Source: Paracoccaceae bacterium (GTDB taxonomy: Bacteria; Pseudomonadota; Alphaproteobacteria; Rhodobacterales; Rhodobacteraceae). From it: a DNA stretch of 64,000 nucleotides. Shown in pieces: positions 44,996 through 56,160 of the stretch. The stretch spans positions 124,001 to 188,000 of the forward strand of contig JABURR010000094.1 in assembly GCA_014762635.1 (NCBI GenBank), read 5' to 3'. Under the pieces are notes generated by a model. The model was not told the DNA's origin. It searched no databases and saw only the letters and a program-made list of their open reading frames with translations. Numbering within the stretch: the first letter of the stretch is position 1; each line of letters opens with the position of its first letter. A program made the position numbers and the translations under genes.

Positions 44996-45571
44996 TTGAC
45001 TAAATCAAAAGAGGCGACAATCGAGCTCGACCTTCCCATGGTCGATCCCTTGCCCGAGTCCACGCAGAAGTACTTTGACATCTGCGCGGAAAAGCTGGGC
45101 CTCGTGCCCAATGTGCTGCGCGCCTACGCGTTCGATATCGACAAGTTGAACGCCTTCACGACGCTCTACAACGACGTGATGCTGGCAGACAGCGGCCTCA
45201 GCAAGCTCGAACGCGAGATGATCGCGGTCGTCGTCTCCTCGATCAACCGCTGCTTCTATTGCCTGGTGGCCCACGGCGCCGCGGTACGCGAGCTTTCGGG
45301 CGACCCGATGCTCGGCGAACAGATGGTGATGAATTACCGGGTGGCGGATTTAAGCCGACGGCACCGGGCCATGCTCGACTTCGCCGCAAAGTTGACCGAT
45401 TCCCCCCATACCGTTGAGGAAGCTGATCGCGAGGCTCTGCGCGAGGCTGGATTCAGCGACCGGGATATCTGGGATATCGCCGCCGTCGCCGGGTTCTTCA
45501 ACATGAGCAACCGCGTCGCCTCTGCCGTCGACATGAAACCAAACGAAGAATACCACGCCGCAAACAGATGA
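44996..45571 (+). CDS. AhpD-like peroxidase-related protein
   Basis: 191 residues from TTG 44996. The carboxymuconolactone-decarboxylase/AhpD fold with the CxxC active site CFYCLVAHG (Cys86, Cys89, His93). This matches the uncharacterised peroxidase-related group (TIGR01926 type). TTG start is chosen because the family N-terminus (Met/Thr-Lys rich, then LDLPMVDPLPE) begins there; the ribosome site is weak, and the first in-frame ATG (in PMVDP) would cut this. Overlaps the next gene by 4 bp. Confidence 0.87.
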   Translation: MTKSKEATIELDLPMVDPLPESTQKYFDICAEKLGLVPNVLRAYAFDIDKLNAFTTLYNDVMLADSGLSKLEREMIAVVVSSINRCFYCLVAHGAAVRELSGDPMLGEQMVMNYRVADLSRRHRAMLDFAAKLTDSPHTVEEADREALREAGFSDRDIWDIAAVAGFFNMSNRVASAVDMKPNEEYHAANR

Positions 45572-46518
45572 AATTTCAACGCCTCACCCTTCCCCTGATG
45601 CTGATCGCCGCGCCCGGTATGGTGTCCGCCTTGTCGCTGGACCTGCCGGAAAATGCCGCGCGCGTGGCACAGCAGGTTGAGGCGCTCGACAGCTATGCGG
45701 TTCCGGTCGGCCCCTATCATGGCAACGGGATCGCGGCCCTGTCGGTCGAGGGCGAGGTGAACGAGTCGGCCTGGCGCTTGCCGTCCAGTGCCCAGACCAC
45801 GCTCCAGATCATGACGCCGCTGCGCGAGCAGCTGGTTCAGGACGGGTTCGAGATCCTGTTCGAATGCGATGACCGGGAGTGCGGGGGCTTCGATTTCCGG
45901 TACGCGATCAACGTCCTGCCCGAGCCAGACATGCATGTGGATCTGGGGGACTACCGCTTCCTGACCGCGCGCCGCGCCGCTCCGGGCAAGGAGGCCGAGT
46001 ACATCTGCCTGATCGTCAGCCGCAGCGCCAACGCGGGTTACGTGCAAATGACCCGGGTCGGCCCGGAAGATGCCCGGCCGGTCATGGTGTCCTCGTCGAT
46101 GCAGAGCTTCCGCACGGCCGCCGAGCCGCAGGTGGAACCGCAGACGATTCAGGTGTCGCTCGAAACCGAAGGTCGGCTGACGCTGGAGGATCTGAGTTTC
46201 GAGGTCGGCTCCTCACGTCTGGGCACCGGGCCATTCGACTCGCTCGAATCCCTCGCTGCGTACCTCAACGCCAATCCTGACCGCGAAGTCGTGCTCGTCG
46301 GCCATTCCGACGCGGATGGCTCGCTCGAAGCCAATATCGCCCTCAGCAAGGCCCGGGCCGCCTCGGTCGCGGAACGGCTGGTGCAGGAGTATGGCGTTGC
46401 CGCAGGCCAGGTCTCGTCCGACGGTGTCGGCTTCCTGATGCCGCTGGCCTCGAACCTGACCGAAGAAGGTCGCACTCAAAACAGAAGGGTCGAAGTGGTT
46501 CTCACTTCGACCCAGTAA
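45568..46518 (+). CDS. OmpA-family C-terminal domain protein
   Basis: 316 residues. Signal peptide MKFQRLTLPLMLIAAPGMVSA, a central domain of unknown type (about 25-180) with a Cys pair ECDDREC, then the OmpA peptidoglycan-binding domain (about 195-316): DREVVLVGHSDADGSLEANIALSKARAASV and NRRVEVVL. Should lie in the periplasm or outer membrane and hold peptidoglycan. Last gene of the cinA operon. Confidence 0.85.
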   Translation: MKFQRLTLPLMLIAAPGMVSALSLDLPENAARVAQQVEALDSYAVPVGPYHGNGIAALSVEGEVNESAWRLPSSAQTTLQIMTPLREQLVQDGFEILFECDDRECGGFDFRYAINVLPEPDMHVDLGDYRFLTARRAAPGKEAEYICLIVSRSANAGYVQMTRVGPEDARPVMVSSSMQSFRTAAEPQVEPQTIQVSLETEGRLTLEDLSFEVGSSRLGTGPFDSLESLAAYLNANPDREVVLVGHSDADGSLEANIALSKARAASVAERLVQEYGVAAGQVSSDGVGFLMPLASNLTEEGRTQNRRVEVVLTSTQ

Positions 46519-46551
46519 TAGTGCACCTTTTCGGCTAAACCTACCGACTCT

Positions 46552-47457
46552 TTACCATGACTCAGGGCCCTTGTCCGCGAACTGGTGGACAAGGAAATCT
46601 ATGAAGGCGCGCACTTTCGGCTGAGTGAAGCGCCCGGGCGGGTAGACTGCGTAAATCCCCTGAACCTCGACCGGGAGGTCGGGAATTGCTTCTTCCACGA
46701 CACCGGTGCGCAGCGCATCGGAGTAGAGGAAGCTCGGGAGATAGGCGATGCCCAACCCGGAAATGGCAGCATTCAGAAGCGACTGTCCGTCATTCACGGT
46801 CAGCCAGCCCGACGTCCGGACCTGGCGCTTCTCGCCCGAGGGGGCGGTGACCTTCCAGACCGCGTTATTGGCCTGGTTGGAATAGTGCAGCAGCTTGTGA
46901 TCGTTCAGATCGTCGATCCGCATCGGCCGCCCGTATTTCTGGAAATAGGACGGTGCGCCGACCATACGCTGGGTGGTTTCCGTCAGCTTGCGCGCACGCA
47001 GCGAGGAATCCTCCAGCTCTCCGATCTTGATGGCAACGTCGAACCCTTCGGAGATCAGCTCCACGTAGCGGTTGGTCAGCACCATGTTCAGGGTGATGTC
47101 GGGATACTCCAGCAGGAACTGCCCGACGATCGGCGACAGGTGATTGACGCCGAAATCCGTGGTGACAGACACGCGAAGCAGGCCCGACGGGGCGCTTTGC
47201 ATCGAGGTCACCAGCGCATCGGCTTCGCCCGCATCGTTCAGGACGCGCCGTGCACGGTCATAATAAGCGAGGCCGATCTCGGTCGGGCTGACCCGACGGG
47301 TGGTGCGATTCAGCAGCCGTGCACCGAGCCGTGCCTCAAGCGAGGAGACGTGCTTGGAAACGGCGGATTTCGAAATCCCCATCTTCTTGGCCGCATCGGT
47401 GAAGCCGCCCTGGTCCACAACCGTGGCGAAGGCTTCCATCTCTGTCAGTCGGTCCAT
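46552..47457 (-). CDS. LysR-family transcriptional regulator
   Basis: 301 residues. Winged helix-turn-helix at 5-63 (FATVVDQGGFTDAAKKMGISKSAVSKHVSSLE), followed by a LysR-substrate domain (about 90-295). Similar overall to the LTTR branch that regulates single neighbours (aromatic or quinone-related), but its target is not clear; the gene upstream on the same strand is the FadH-like reductase. An imperfect palindrome lies 80 bp upstream (47541-47562). Confidence 0.93.
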   Translation of the reverse strand: MDRLTEMEAFATVVDQGGFTDAAKKMGISKSAVSKHVSSLEARLGARLLNRTTRRVSPTEIGLAYYDRARRVLNDAGEADALVTSMQSAPSGLLRVSVTTDFGVNHLSPIVGQFLLEYPDITLNMVLTNRYVELISEGFDVAIKIGELEDSSLRARKLTETTQRMVGAPSYFQKYGRPMRIDDLNDHKLLHYSNQANNAVWKVTAPSGEKRQVRTSGWLTVNDGQSLLNAAISGLGIAYLPSFLYSDALRTGVVEEAIPDLPVEVQGIYAVYPPGRFTQPKVRAFIDFLVHQFADKGPESW

Positions 47458-47540
47458 CTACGATCCGCCCTATCAACGCGCGCATGCATCCCACCGAGCG
47501 ACTATGGTCGGGAATTCGGGCGAGATTGGGGACAAACTCT

Positions 47541-47562
47541 CACAATAAATGAAAATTATGTG
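47541..47562. promoter_or_regulatory. Imperfect palindrome upstream of the LysR gene
   Basis: CACAATAA (47541-47548) faces TTATGTG (47556-47562) around a 7-bp A-rich centre; ATAA..TTAT arms match perfectly, the outer CAC/GTG with one bulged base. LysR proteins often bind T-N11-A palindromes near their own promoter. Position about 85 bp before the LysR ATG. Confidence 0.3.
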
Positions 47563-47600
47563 GCACCGTCCCTGTACGCGAAACGCCAGAAACGGAATGT

Positions 47601-49694
<2,094 letters not shown>

Positions 49695-52600
49695 TCACCT
49701 GAGACTGTCGATCAAGGCCCGGGCCGAATTCGAGCGCGGCTGCCACAGCCCCCGGTCGATCGCCTCGGCGAGCCTCTCGGCAATCTCGCGCAGGGCGGGG
49801 GCATTCGCCTCGGCGATGAACTCCCGCGTTTCGTCATCCTCGAGGAAGGCCGCGTGCACCAGGTCGAAGTGGTGACCACGCACCGCGCCGGTGGTGGCGG
49901 CAAAGGCGAAAAGGTAATCCACCGTAGCGGCGATCTCGAACGCGCCCTTGTAGCCGTGGCGCTTGACCCCCTCGATCCATTTCGGGTTGACCACGCGGGA
50001 TCGGACGACCCGGCCGATCTCGTCCTCCAGCGTGCGGATCACCGGGCGCTCGGGCCGGGAATGGTCGTTGTGATAGATCGGCCGGTCGCGCCCCTGCAGG
50101 GTACTGACCGCCGCCGCGGCGCCGCCCTCGAACTGGTAATAATCGTCGCTGTCGAGCAGGTCATGCTCTCGGTTGTCCTGATTCTGCACGATGGCCTCCG
50201 CCTGCGAAAGCCTCTGCTCGAACGCCGCCCGGGCGCGCGTGCCTTCCGCGTCCTTGCCATAGGCATAGCTGCCCCATTCAAGGTAGGCCTCGGCCAGGTC
50301 GGCCTTCTCGGCCCAGAGCCGCTCGTCGATCATCGCCTGCAACCCCGCGCCATAGGCACCGGGTTTCGCGCCGAAGACGCGGAACTGCCCCTCCGCCCCT
50401 TCGGCGCGGGCACGGGCGGCGGCGGGGTTCACCTCGTCCGGTTCGTCCAGCGCCATCACCGCGCGGGCTGCCGAATCCACCAGCGCGATCTGCTGCGGAA
50501 AGGCATCGCGGAAGAAGCCTGACACGCGCAGAGTCACGTCCACCCGGGGCCGGCCCAGCGCCGTGTGCGGGATGATCTCGAACCCGGTCACGCGCCGGTT
50601 TGCCGCGTCCCATTGCGGCTTCACCCCCATCAGCGCCAGCGCCTGGGCGATATCGTCGCCGCCGGTGCGCATGTTCGCGGTGCCCCAAGCGGTCAGCAGC
50701 ATGGTTCGGGGCCAGTCGCCCTCGGCCTGCAGGTGTTTCTCGATCAGCAGGTTCGCCGATTTCCAGCCCAGCGCCCAGGCGGCGGGCGTCGGCACCGCGC
50801 GGCTGTCCACACTGAAGAAGTTCCGCCCGGTGGGCAGGGTGTCGGGCCGGCCGCGCGTCGGCGCGCCGGACGGCCCCGGGGCGACGAACTGCCCGGCAAG
50901 GGCGGTGAGAAGCCCCGCCCCCTCCGCCGGTCCACAGGCGCGGATCGCGGGCAGGATCTCGCCATGCAGCGCCTCCAGCACTGGGGCGGTATGGGTGAAA
51001 TGTTCCGGCGCTTCGGACCACTGGACTGCCAGGATCGCCAGCCGCTCCAGCCGCTCCACCGTATCGCCAGCGGTCCGCCAGGGGGCTGTCCCTGTGGCCC
51101 AAAGGAACTTGTGCCGCGGCCCCTCCCACGGCGCGGCCATATCGCAATCGAGCGGATCGAAACCGCCCGGTTCGATCCCGCAATCCCGCGCCAGCGCCCG
51201 GATCAGCGAGGCGTTTCCGCCCGTCCCATCCCCGCGCGGCACCCGCAGGAGCGAGATCGCCAGGTCCCGCTCCTGCTCGCCCTCGGGCGAGGTGCCGAAG
51301 ACATGCAGCCCGTCGCGGATCTGGGCCTCCTTCAACTCGCAGAGATAGGCGTCGAGCCTGGCCAGGTCCTGCTCCTCGTCCTCGCCCGAAAGCCCGGCAT
51401 CCGCATCCAGCCCAGTCGCCGAAGTCAGGCTCAGGATCTCACGCCGCAGATGCTCGATCCGGCGCGGGTCGACCCCGGCGGCCTCGTAATATTCGTCCAC
51501 CAACGCCTCGAGGTCCTTGAGCGGCCCGTAGGTCTCGGCCCGGGTCAGCGGTGGGGTCAGATGATCCACAATCACCGCCTGCGCCCGGCGCTTGGCCTGC
51601 GTGCCCTCGCCCGGGTCGTTCACGATGAACGGATAGATATGCGGCATCGGCCCAAGCACCGCCTCGGGCAGGCAGGTCTCGCTCAGGGCCAGCGCCTTGC
51701 CCGGCAGCCATTCCAGGTTCCCATGCTTGCCCATGTGCACGATCGCATGGGCGCCGAACGCGTGCCGCAGCCAGAAATAGAAGGCGAGGTAATTGTGCGG
51801 CGGGACCAGGTCGGGGGAATGGTAGGTCTCGGTCGGATCGATATTGTAGCCCCGCGCAGGCTGCAGACCCACCACCGCATTGCCGAACCGGTGGATCGAC
51901 AGGGCGAAGGCCCCATCGGCGCAGAACGGATCGTCTTCCGGTGCGCCCCAACGCTCTTCGATCCGCTGGCGCAGCTCCCAGGGCAATGCGTCATAGGTAT
52001 CACGGTAGTCGGAAAGGGGCAGGCGTTCGCCACCCTCCCGTGCGGCGCGGTCGGTCAGCCAGTTGGTCGGCCCTGCCATGATGTGCTCCATCAAGGCGGC
52101 GCTGTCTTCCGGTGCGCCTCCGACGCCATAACCTTCGGCCGCCAGCAGGCGCAGCACCCCCACGGTAGCCGCAGGCGTGTCGAGGCCCACGCCATTGGCA
52201 AGCCGCCCGTCCTTGTTGGGATAGTTCGCCAGAACCAGCGCCACGCGCCGTTCGGCCACGGGCGTGCGTCGCAGTCGCGCCCAGTTCGCCGCAAGGTCGG
52301 CCACGAAATCCACTCGGTCGCCCCGCGCACGATAGCTGGCGATCGGGCATTGCGTCGCCTCGTCAAAGAACGCCTCGCCCTTGAAGCTGATCGCCCGCGA
52401 CAGGATGCGCCCGTCGACCTCGGGCAATGCCACGTTCATCGCGATGTCCCGGGCTGACAAACCGGTCAGGCCGCTTTCCCACGCCTCCTCGCCCGACCCC
52501 GCAAGCACCACCTGGAATACCGGGGCGCGGTTGGCGAAGGGGGCGGCCAATGGGTTCTCGGGTGCGTCCTCGCCCATTTGGGGCGAGCCTACCGCGAAGG

Positions 52601-53396
52601 CCGTGCAATTCAGGATCACGTCAGGCGGCGCCTCGGTGAAGAGTGCCTCGAGCGTGGCCACCGAGACCGGGTCCTTGAGCGAGGCCACGAAGATCGGCAA
52701 CGGGTTCAGGCCCTTGCGCAACAAGGACCGCACCAGCCGGTTCACCGGGTTCAACCCCGCGCCCTGCAACAGCGCCCGGTAAAAGAGGATCGGCACCACC
52801 GGCGCGCCCTCGGCCCAGTCGGACCGGACGGTGGCCAGATCGGCCTGCCCGGCGCCGGGCCAATAAACGCCCGCACGCAGCAGGGGCCGGGCAGGCGGCG
52901 GTGTCTCGCCCCCCTCCAGCATCGCCCTGGCATAGCCAAGGAACCCGGCGGCGTTCTCGGGGCCACCCTCCACGAGGTAAGCCCAGAACGCATCGTAGTC
53001 CTCGTCCGACACGGTCGAGAGCTGGCGCAGCTCCGCATCTTCCTTGTCATCCCCGGGCAGAAGCGCGAAGGGCACGCCCGCGGCCTGAAGATGGGCCGCG
53101 TATTGCTCGACCCCGTAGCGCCAGTAGCCCGCCCCGCCAAGGATCCGCGCCACGAGAAGGCGGGATTTGACGGCGCATTTTTCCACATGCAGGTCCACCG
53201 ACATCGGGTGGCGCAGATGCGCGAGGTTGGCGAGCCGCAGCACCGGGGGCGCAGCCATCTCGGCCCGCGCCTCGGAGAGGGCGGCCAGTTCCGTATCGGC
53301 GGCCGAGAGCACGACGATATCACCCGGGTCCTGGCCCAGGTCGACCGGTTCCTGCCCCTCGTCGATAGAGCCCGGGGTCGCGGCGAGAAGATGCAT
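49695..53396 (-). CDS. cobN: Cobaltochelatase subunit CobN
   Basis: 1233 residues from ATG 53396 (MHLLAATPGSIDEG), preceded by GGGGGGAAAGCTG; the open frame continues to 53543 but that part holds the hairpin repeat. Contains the CobN/BchH family blocks LVLANYPNKDGRLANGVGLDTP near 418-439, HMGKHGNLEWLPGK near 558-571 and the C-terminal GHHFDLVHAAFL. The large ATP-dependent subunit inserts Co2+ into hydrogenobyrinic acid a,c-diamide with CobS and CobT (not in this window). Length is normal. CobW lies upstream, 118 bp away. Confidence 0.95.
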   Translation of the reverse strand: MHLLAATPGSIDEGQEPVDLGQDPGDIVVLSAADTELAALSEARAEMAAPPVLRLANLAHLRHPMSVDLHVEKCAVKSRLLVARILGGAGYWRYGVEQYAAHLQAAGVPFALLPGDDKEDAELRQLSTVSDEDYDAFWAYLVEGGPENAAGFLGYARAMLEGGETPPPARPLLRAGVYWPGAGQADLATVRSDWAEGAPVVPILFYRALLQGAGLNPVNRLVRSLLRKGLNPLPIFVASLKDPVSVATLEALFTEAPPDVILNCTAFAVGSPQMGEDAPENPLAAPFANRAPVFQVVLAGSGEEAWESGLTGLSARDIAMNVALPEVDGRILSRAISFKGEAFFDEATQCPIASYRARGDRVDFVADLAANWARLRRTPVAERRVALVLANYPNKDGRLANGVGLDTPAATVGVLRLLAAEGYGVGGAPEDSAALMEHIMAGPTNWLTDRAAREGGERLPLSDYRDTYDALPWELRQRIEERWGAPEDDPFCADGAFALSIHRFGNAVVGLQPARGYNIDPTETYHSPDLVPPHNYLAFYFWLRHAFGAHAIVHMGKHGNLEWLPGKALALSETCLPEAVLGPMPHIYPFIVNDPGEGTQAKRRAQAVIVDHLTPPLTRAETYGPLKDLEALVDEYYEAAGVDPRRIEHLRREILSLTSATGLDADAGLSGEDEEQDLARLDAYLCELKEAQIRDGLHVFGTSPEGEQERDLAISLLRVPRGDGTGGNASLIRALARDCGIEPGGFDPLDCDMAAPWEGPRHKFLWATGTAPWRTAGDTVERLERLAILAVQWSEAPEHFTHTAPVLEALHGEILPAIRACGPAEGAGLLTALAGQFVAPGPSGAPTRGRPDTLPTGRNFFSVDSRAVPTPAAWALGWKSANLLIEKHLQAEGDWPRTMLLTAWGTANMRTGGDDIAQALALMGVKPQWDAANRRVTGFEIIPHTALGRPRVDVTLRVSGFFRDAFPQQIALVDSAARAVMALDEPDEVNPAAARARAEGAEGQFRVFGAKPGAYGAGLQAMIDERLWAEKADLAEAYLEWGSYAYGKDAEGTRARAAFEQRLSQAEAIVQNQDNREHDLLDSDDYYQFEGGAAAAVSTLQGRDRPIYHNDHSRPERPVIRTLEDEIGRVVRSRVVNPKWIEGVKRHGYKGAFEIAATVDYLFAFAATTGAVRGHHFDLVHAAFLEDDETREFIAEANAPALREIAERLAEAIDRGLWQPRSNSARALIDSLR

Positions 53397-53429
53397 CAGC
53401 TTTCCCCCCGCTGGCGCGGGGCGATCCGC

Positions 53430-53476
53430 CGGGGGGCTGTCTGCCCCCCGGGCCCCCCGAGGATATTTGTGAACAG
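53430..53476. repeat. G/C-run hairpin with CCCCGAGGATATTT tail
   Basis: CGGGGGGC (53430-53437) pairs perfectly with GCCCCCCG (53443-53450) around TGTCT, then GGCCCCCCGAGGATATTT follows to about 53468. It lies between the cobN start and the cobW stop. I recall the CCCCGAGGATATTT block as a frequent intergenic repeat in Rhodobacteraceae genomes, from memory only. It may act as an attenuating structure within the cobW-cobN transcript. Confidence 0.55.
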
Positions 53477-53514
53477 AAGAAGCATCCTTTGGTCGGAACG
53501 CTGCGCGATGAGAC

Positions 53515-54585
53515 TCACGCCAGCGCGGCCTCGATCGCGGCACGGTCTAGCCCGGACTGGCCTATCACCACGAGGCGCGCCTCACGCGGTTCACTGGCGG
53601 CAAGGGGGCGGTCGAAATAGGTCTCGATCCGCGGGCCCACGGCTTGCAGTGTCAGGCGCATCGGCTTGCCCGCCACGGCGGCGAAGCCCTTGAGGCGCAG
53701 GATGTCATGGGTGCGGATCACTGCCGCCACCTGTTCGGCGAAGGCCTTGGGGTCGGTGATCTCGGGCCGGGTCACCACGAAGCTTTCGAAGGCGTCATGG
53801 CCGTGATCATGGTCGTGGTCGTCGTGATGATCGTCATCCTCGTCATCGTGGTGATGGTGGTGGTGATGCACCTCGTGCCGAGCCTCGAGGTCGTCCTCGG
53901 CCCCGGCGCCCAGCCCCAGCAGCACGTCGGCCGGCATCACGCCCATCGCCGTCTTGATAACCTGCACGCCCTCGCGCGAGCCTTGGGCGAGGCGGCCGCG
54001 CAGGGCGTCGACCTCGGCCTCGTCCAGCAGGTCGGACTTGTTCACCACGATCATGTCGGCGCAGGCGAGCTGATCCTCGAACAGTTCGGAGAGCGGCGTT
54101 TCGTGGTCGAGGTTCTCGTCCATCCTGCGTTGCGCCTCAACGGCGGCGAGGTCATGGGCAAAGCGGCCCTCGGCCACGGCCTTGCCATCGACCACGGTCA
54201 CCACGCCATCGACGGTCACGCGGGTGGCGATCTCGGGCCAGTTGAAGGCGCGGACCAGCGGCTGCGGCAGTGCCAGGCCCGAGGTCTCGATCACGATGTG
54301 GTCGGGGCGATCTTCGCGCGCGAGCAGCTTTTCCATCGTTGGCACGAAATCCTCGGCCACGGTGCAGCAGATGCAGCCGTTCGACAGCTCCATGATATCG
54401 TCTTCCGAACAGGTCTCGTCGCCACAGCCCTTGAGGATGTCACCATCCACGCCCAGATCGCCAAACTCGTTGATAATCAGGGCGATTTTCTTGCCATTGG
54501 CGTTGGAAAGCATATGCCGGATGAGCGTAGTTTTGCCGGCGCCGAGGAATCCGGTGATAACCGTGGCGGGAATCTTGGCAGGCAT
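53515..54585 (-). CDS. cobW: CobW-type COG0523 GTPase
   Basis: 356 residues. Walker A GFLGAGKTT at 12-20, the metal-binding CxCC motif (GCICC, Cys71, 73, 74), Walker B/switch region ETSGLALPQP and NKSDLL near 182. Between the GTPase and the C-terminal domain lies a long His/Asp-rich tract (about 237-263, about twelve His). Such GTPases deliver metal; CobW is thought to supply Co2+ to the CobN chelatase. ATG 54585. The neighbour in the divergent direction is a DUF1636 gene. Confidence 0.93.
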   Translation of the reverse strand: MPAKIPATVITGFLGAGKTTLIRHMLSNANGKKIALIINEFGDLGVDGDILKGCGDETCSEDDIMELSNGCICCTVAEDFVPTMEKLLAREDRPDHIVIETSGLALPQPLVRAFNWPEIATRVTVDGVVTVVDGKAVAEGRFAHDLAAVEAQRRMDENLDHETPLSELFEDQLACADMIVVNKSDLLDEAEVDALRGRLAQGSREGVQVIKTAMGVMPADVLLGLGAGAEDDLEARHEVHHHHHHHDDEDDDHHDDHDHDHGHDAFESFVVTRPEITDPKAFAEQVAAVIRTHDILRLKGFAAVAGKPMRLTLQAVGPRIETYFDRPLAASEPREARLVVIGQSGLDRAAIEAALA

Positions 54586-54669
54586 GAAAGGCTCCGTTAT
54601 CTGGAATGGGCTGCTGCGGCAGGTTTGTCGCACGCGGCGTGAAATGAAAAGACCGGGAGATCGGAAAGC

Positions 54670-55035
54670 ATGCAGCGGATCAGTATTTGCCGGTCTTGCC
54701 AGGTTGAGGGCGCCGAGGCCCGGGGAAACCGGTTGGCCGAGGCCGTTGCCGAAGAACTGGCCCGCGATCCGGAGCTTGCGGGACGGGTCGAAGTTGGCCT
54801 GGTGGATTGCATGATCGTCTGCAAGCAGCCCGTCTCGGTCTCTGTGCGGGCGCGCGGCAAGGAGGCGTATCTTTTCGCCGATGTGGACCCCGAGGCGCAG
54901 GCCTCCGAGATCGTGGCCTTCGCGCGGCTGTATGACGAAAGCGCGGATGGCGCGATCACAGACGCGCGCCCCTGTGGCGATCTGCGTTTCAAGCTGCTCG
55001 GACGGATCCCGGCGGACCCGCCCGAACCGGTGTAG
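54670..55035 (+). CDS. DUF1636 family protein (paralog A)
   Basis: 121 residues. Cysteine pattern: Cys7 and Cys10 (CRSC), then Cys47 and Cys51 (CMIVC), a CX2C-X36-CX3C arrangement like a thioredoxin-fold ferredoxin or metal site. It lies divergently from cobW (84-bp spacer) and tail-to-tail with cbtA. Found in cobalamin loci of alphaproteobacteria as a protein of unknown function. A second homolog is at 63075-63446. Suggested role: metal or electron carrier for corrin or cobalt handling. Confidence 0.8.
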   Translation: MQRISICRSCQVEGAEARGNRLAEAVAEELARDPELAGRVEVGLVDCMIVCKQPVSVSVRARGKEAYLFADVDPEAQASEIVAFARLYDESADGAITDARPCGDLRFKLLGRIPADPPEPV

Positions 55036-55045
55036 GCGGGGGCGC

Positions 55046-55732
55046 TCACGGCGTTTCGCGTGACCAGAAGGTCGCCGCCACAAGCCCCAGCACGACCCAG
55101 GAGGCCGCAGCCACCGCCAGCGAACGGGTGGCGAACAATGCGGAAAGCTCGGGCGGAGCGATGCCGAAATAGGTGTCGAGATGCGGCGCCCCGACCACGT
55201 GCGGCAACAGGATCAGGACGACTGCACCCGCCAATGCAAGCGCACCCCGCCCGAAGGCGATGAGCCCAAGCCCCGCAGCAGTGGTCGCGACGCAGAGCGC
55301 CCACCAGCCTTGGCGAAGGCCAAGATCGGTCGCGGTGGTTCCCGGCAGTTCCGGCGGCAAGCCCGCAGCCGGGGCAAGCTGCACCGCCACGAATCCGGCC
55401 AGCCCCCAGACCAGCCCGGACCGGGGCGTGACCCGGTGCCCGGCACGCTGGGCCAGGGCGAACCCGGCCACCAGGACAAGGGCGAAACCGGTATAGGCGA
55501 TGAGGTTCATCGCCAGCGTTCCAAGGTGGCGGCCAAGCTCGGCGCTCAGCCCGACGCCACCCGCGACGGACTGCGGCACCCCATCGGCCCCGGCGAAATG
55601 CACGCGGGCGCCGGTCTCGAACAGTTCGCCCTCCAGAAGAAGGGGAACGACAAAGGCGAATTGCAGCAGGGCCGCCAGAACGCCTGCCGCAAGGCCAGCG
55701 AACAACGCGCTGGCAAAGATCTGTCGGGTCAT
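55046..55732 (-). CDS. cbtA: CbtA cobalt transporter subunit
   Basis: 228 residues with about five membrane segments. Matches the CbtA family (predicted cobalt uptake protein, B12-riboswitch regulated): FASALFAGLAAGVLAALLQF at the N-terminus, LNLIAYTGFALVLVAGFALA-like central block and PHVVGAPHLDTYFGIAPPELSALF, whose His residues could face the metal path. It is 19 bp downstream of cbtB. Confidence 0.9.
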   Translation of the reverse strand: MTRQIFASALFAGLAAGVLAALLQFAFVVPLLLEGELFETGARVHFAGADGVPQSVAGGVGLSAELGRHLGTLAMNLIAYTGFALVLVAGFALAQRAGHRVTPRSGLVWGLAGFVAVQLAPAAGLPPELPGTTATDLGLRQGWWALCVATTAAGLGLIAFGRGALALAGAVVLILLPHVVGAPHLDTYFGIAPPELSALFATRSLAVAAASWVVLGLVAATFWSRETP

Positions 55733-55751
55733 GGCCTGTCAGGCGATCCGG

Positions 55752-55922
55752 TCAGTGGCAGGGGAACGCGATGGCATGGCGCTGGTCGTGGGCCACGTCA
55801 TGCATCGCCGAGGCGTGCGAGAACCCCGCCGCAAAGACGAGAAACAGGCCGGTCAGCGCCGCGAAGGCGATCGGAAGCAGGCCGGAGTCGGATTGTGCCT
55901 GGGCAATGGTATGGGTCGTCAT
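55752..55922 (-). CDS. cbtB: CbtB cobalt transporter subunit
   Basis: 56 residues from ATG 55922 with AAGGAGAT upstream; the longer frame to 55970 is inside the leader. One membrane segment (about 14-34) and a His-rich C-terminus (His36, His41, His45, His49, His56) typical of CbtB metal-binding ends. Works with CbtA for cobalt import. Sits just downstream of the cobalamin riboswitch. Confidence 0.92.
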   Translation of the reverse strand: MTTHTIAQAQSDSGLLPIAFAALTGLFLVFAAGFSHASAMHDVAHDQRHAIAFPCH

Positions 55923-55973
55923 TCTCGTATCTCCTTTCCCGTCACACCCGACGGGCCTCAAGGTTGCCATGAC

Positions 55974-56160
55974 ATGGCTGGTCTCCTGGCTTGCGGGTCA
56001 TCGCGCGGCGTCGCCTTCCCGGATCGCTCCAGTGGCTTTTCGACGGGCGCTCTCCGCTCACAGTCGCGGGGGCGGCTGCGGCATCGGGTCCCGATTTGGG
56101 TCACCCTCACCACATTCCCATTTCACCCCGGGCGCTTTGCGCCGGATCGGGGCACCATGT
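55974..56160 (-). promoter_or_regulatory. Cobalamin riboswitch ahead of cbtBA
   Basis: Read on the minus strand, the aptamer has the expected order: GGTGCCCC (56157 side), a TGAAATGGGAATGTGG block, CAGCCGCCCCCGCGACTG, AGCCACTGG, CCGGGAAGGC and the conserved AGCCAGGAGACC box near 55984. It ends about 50 nt before the cbtB start, so AdoCbl binding should block expression of the cobalt transporter when the cofactor is plentiful. The exact expression-platform hairpin was not resolved. Confidence 0.95.

Noticed and set aside
53857-53877. Apparent simple-sequence repeat (GTGATG-like)
   Set aside because: It is the coding strand of the His/Asp-rich tract in CobW, not an independent microsatellite or CRISPR.
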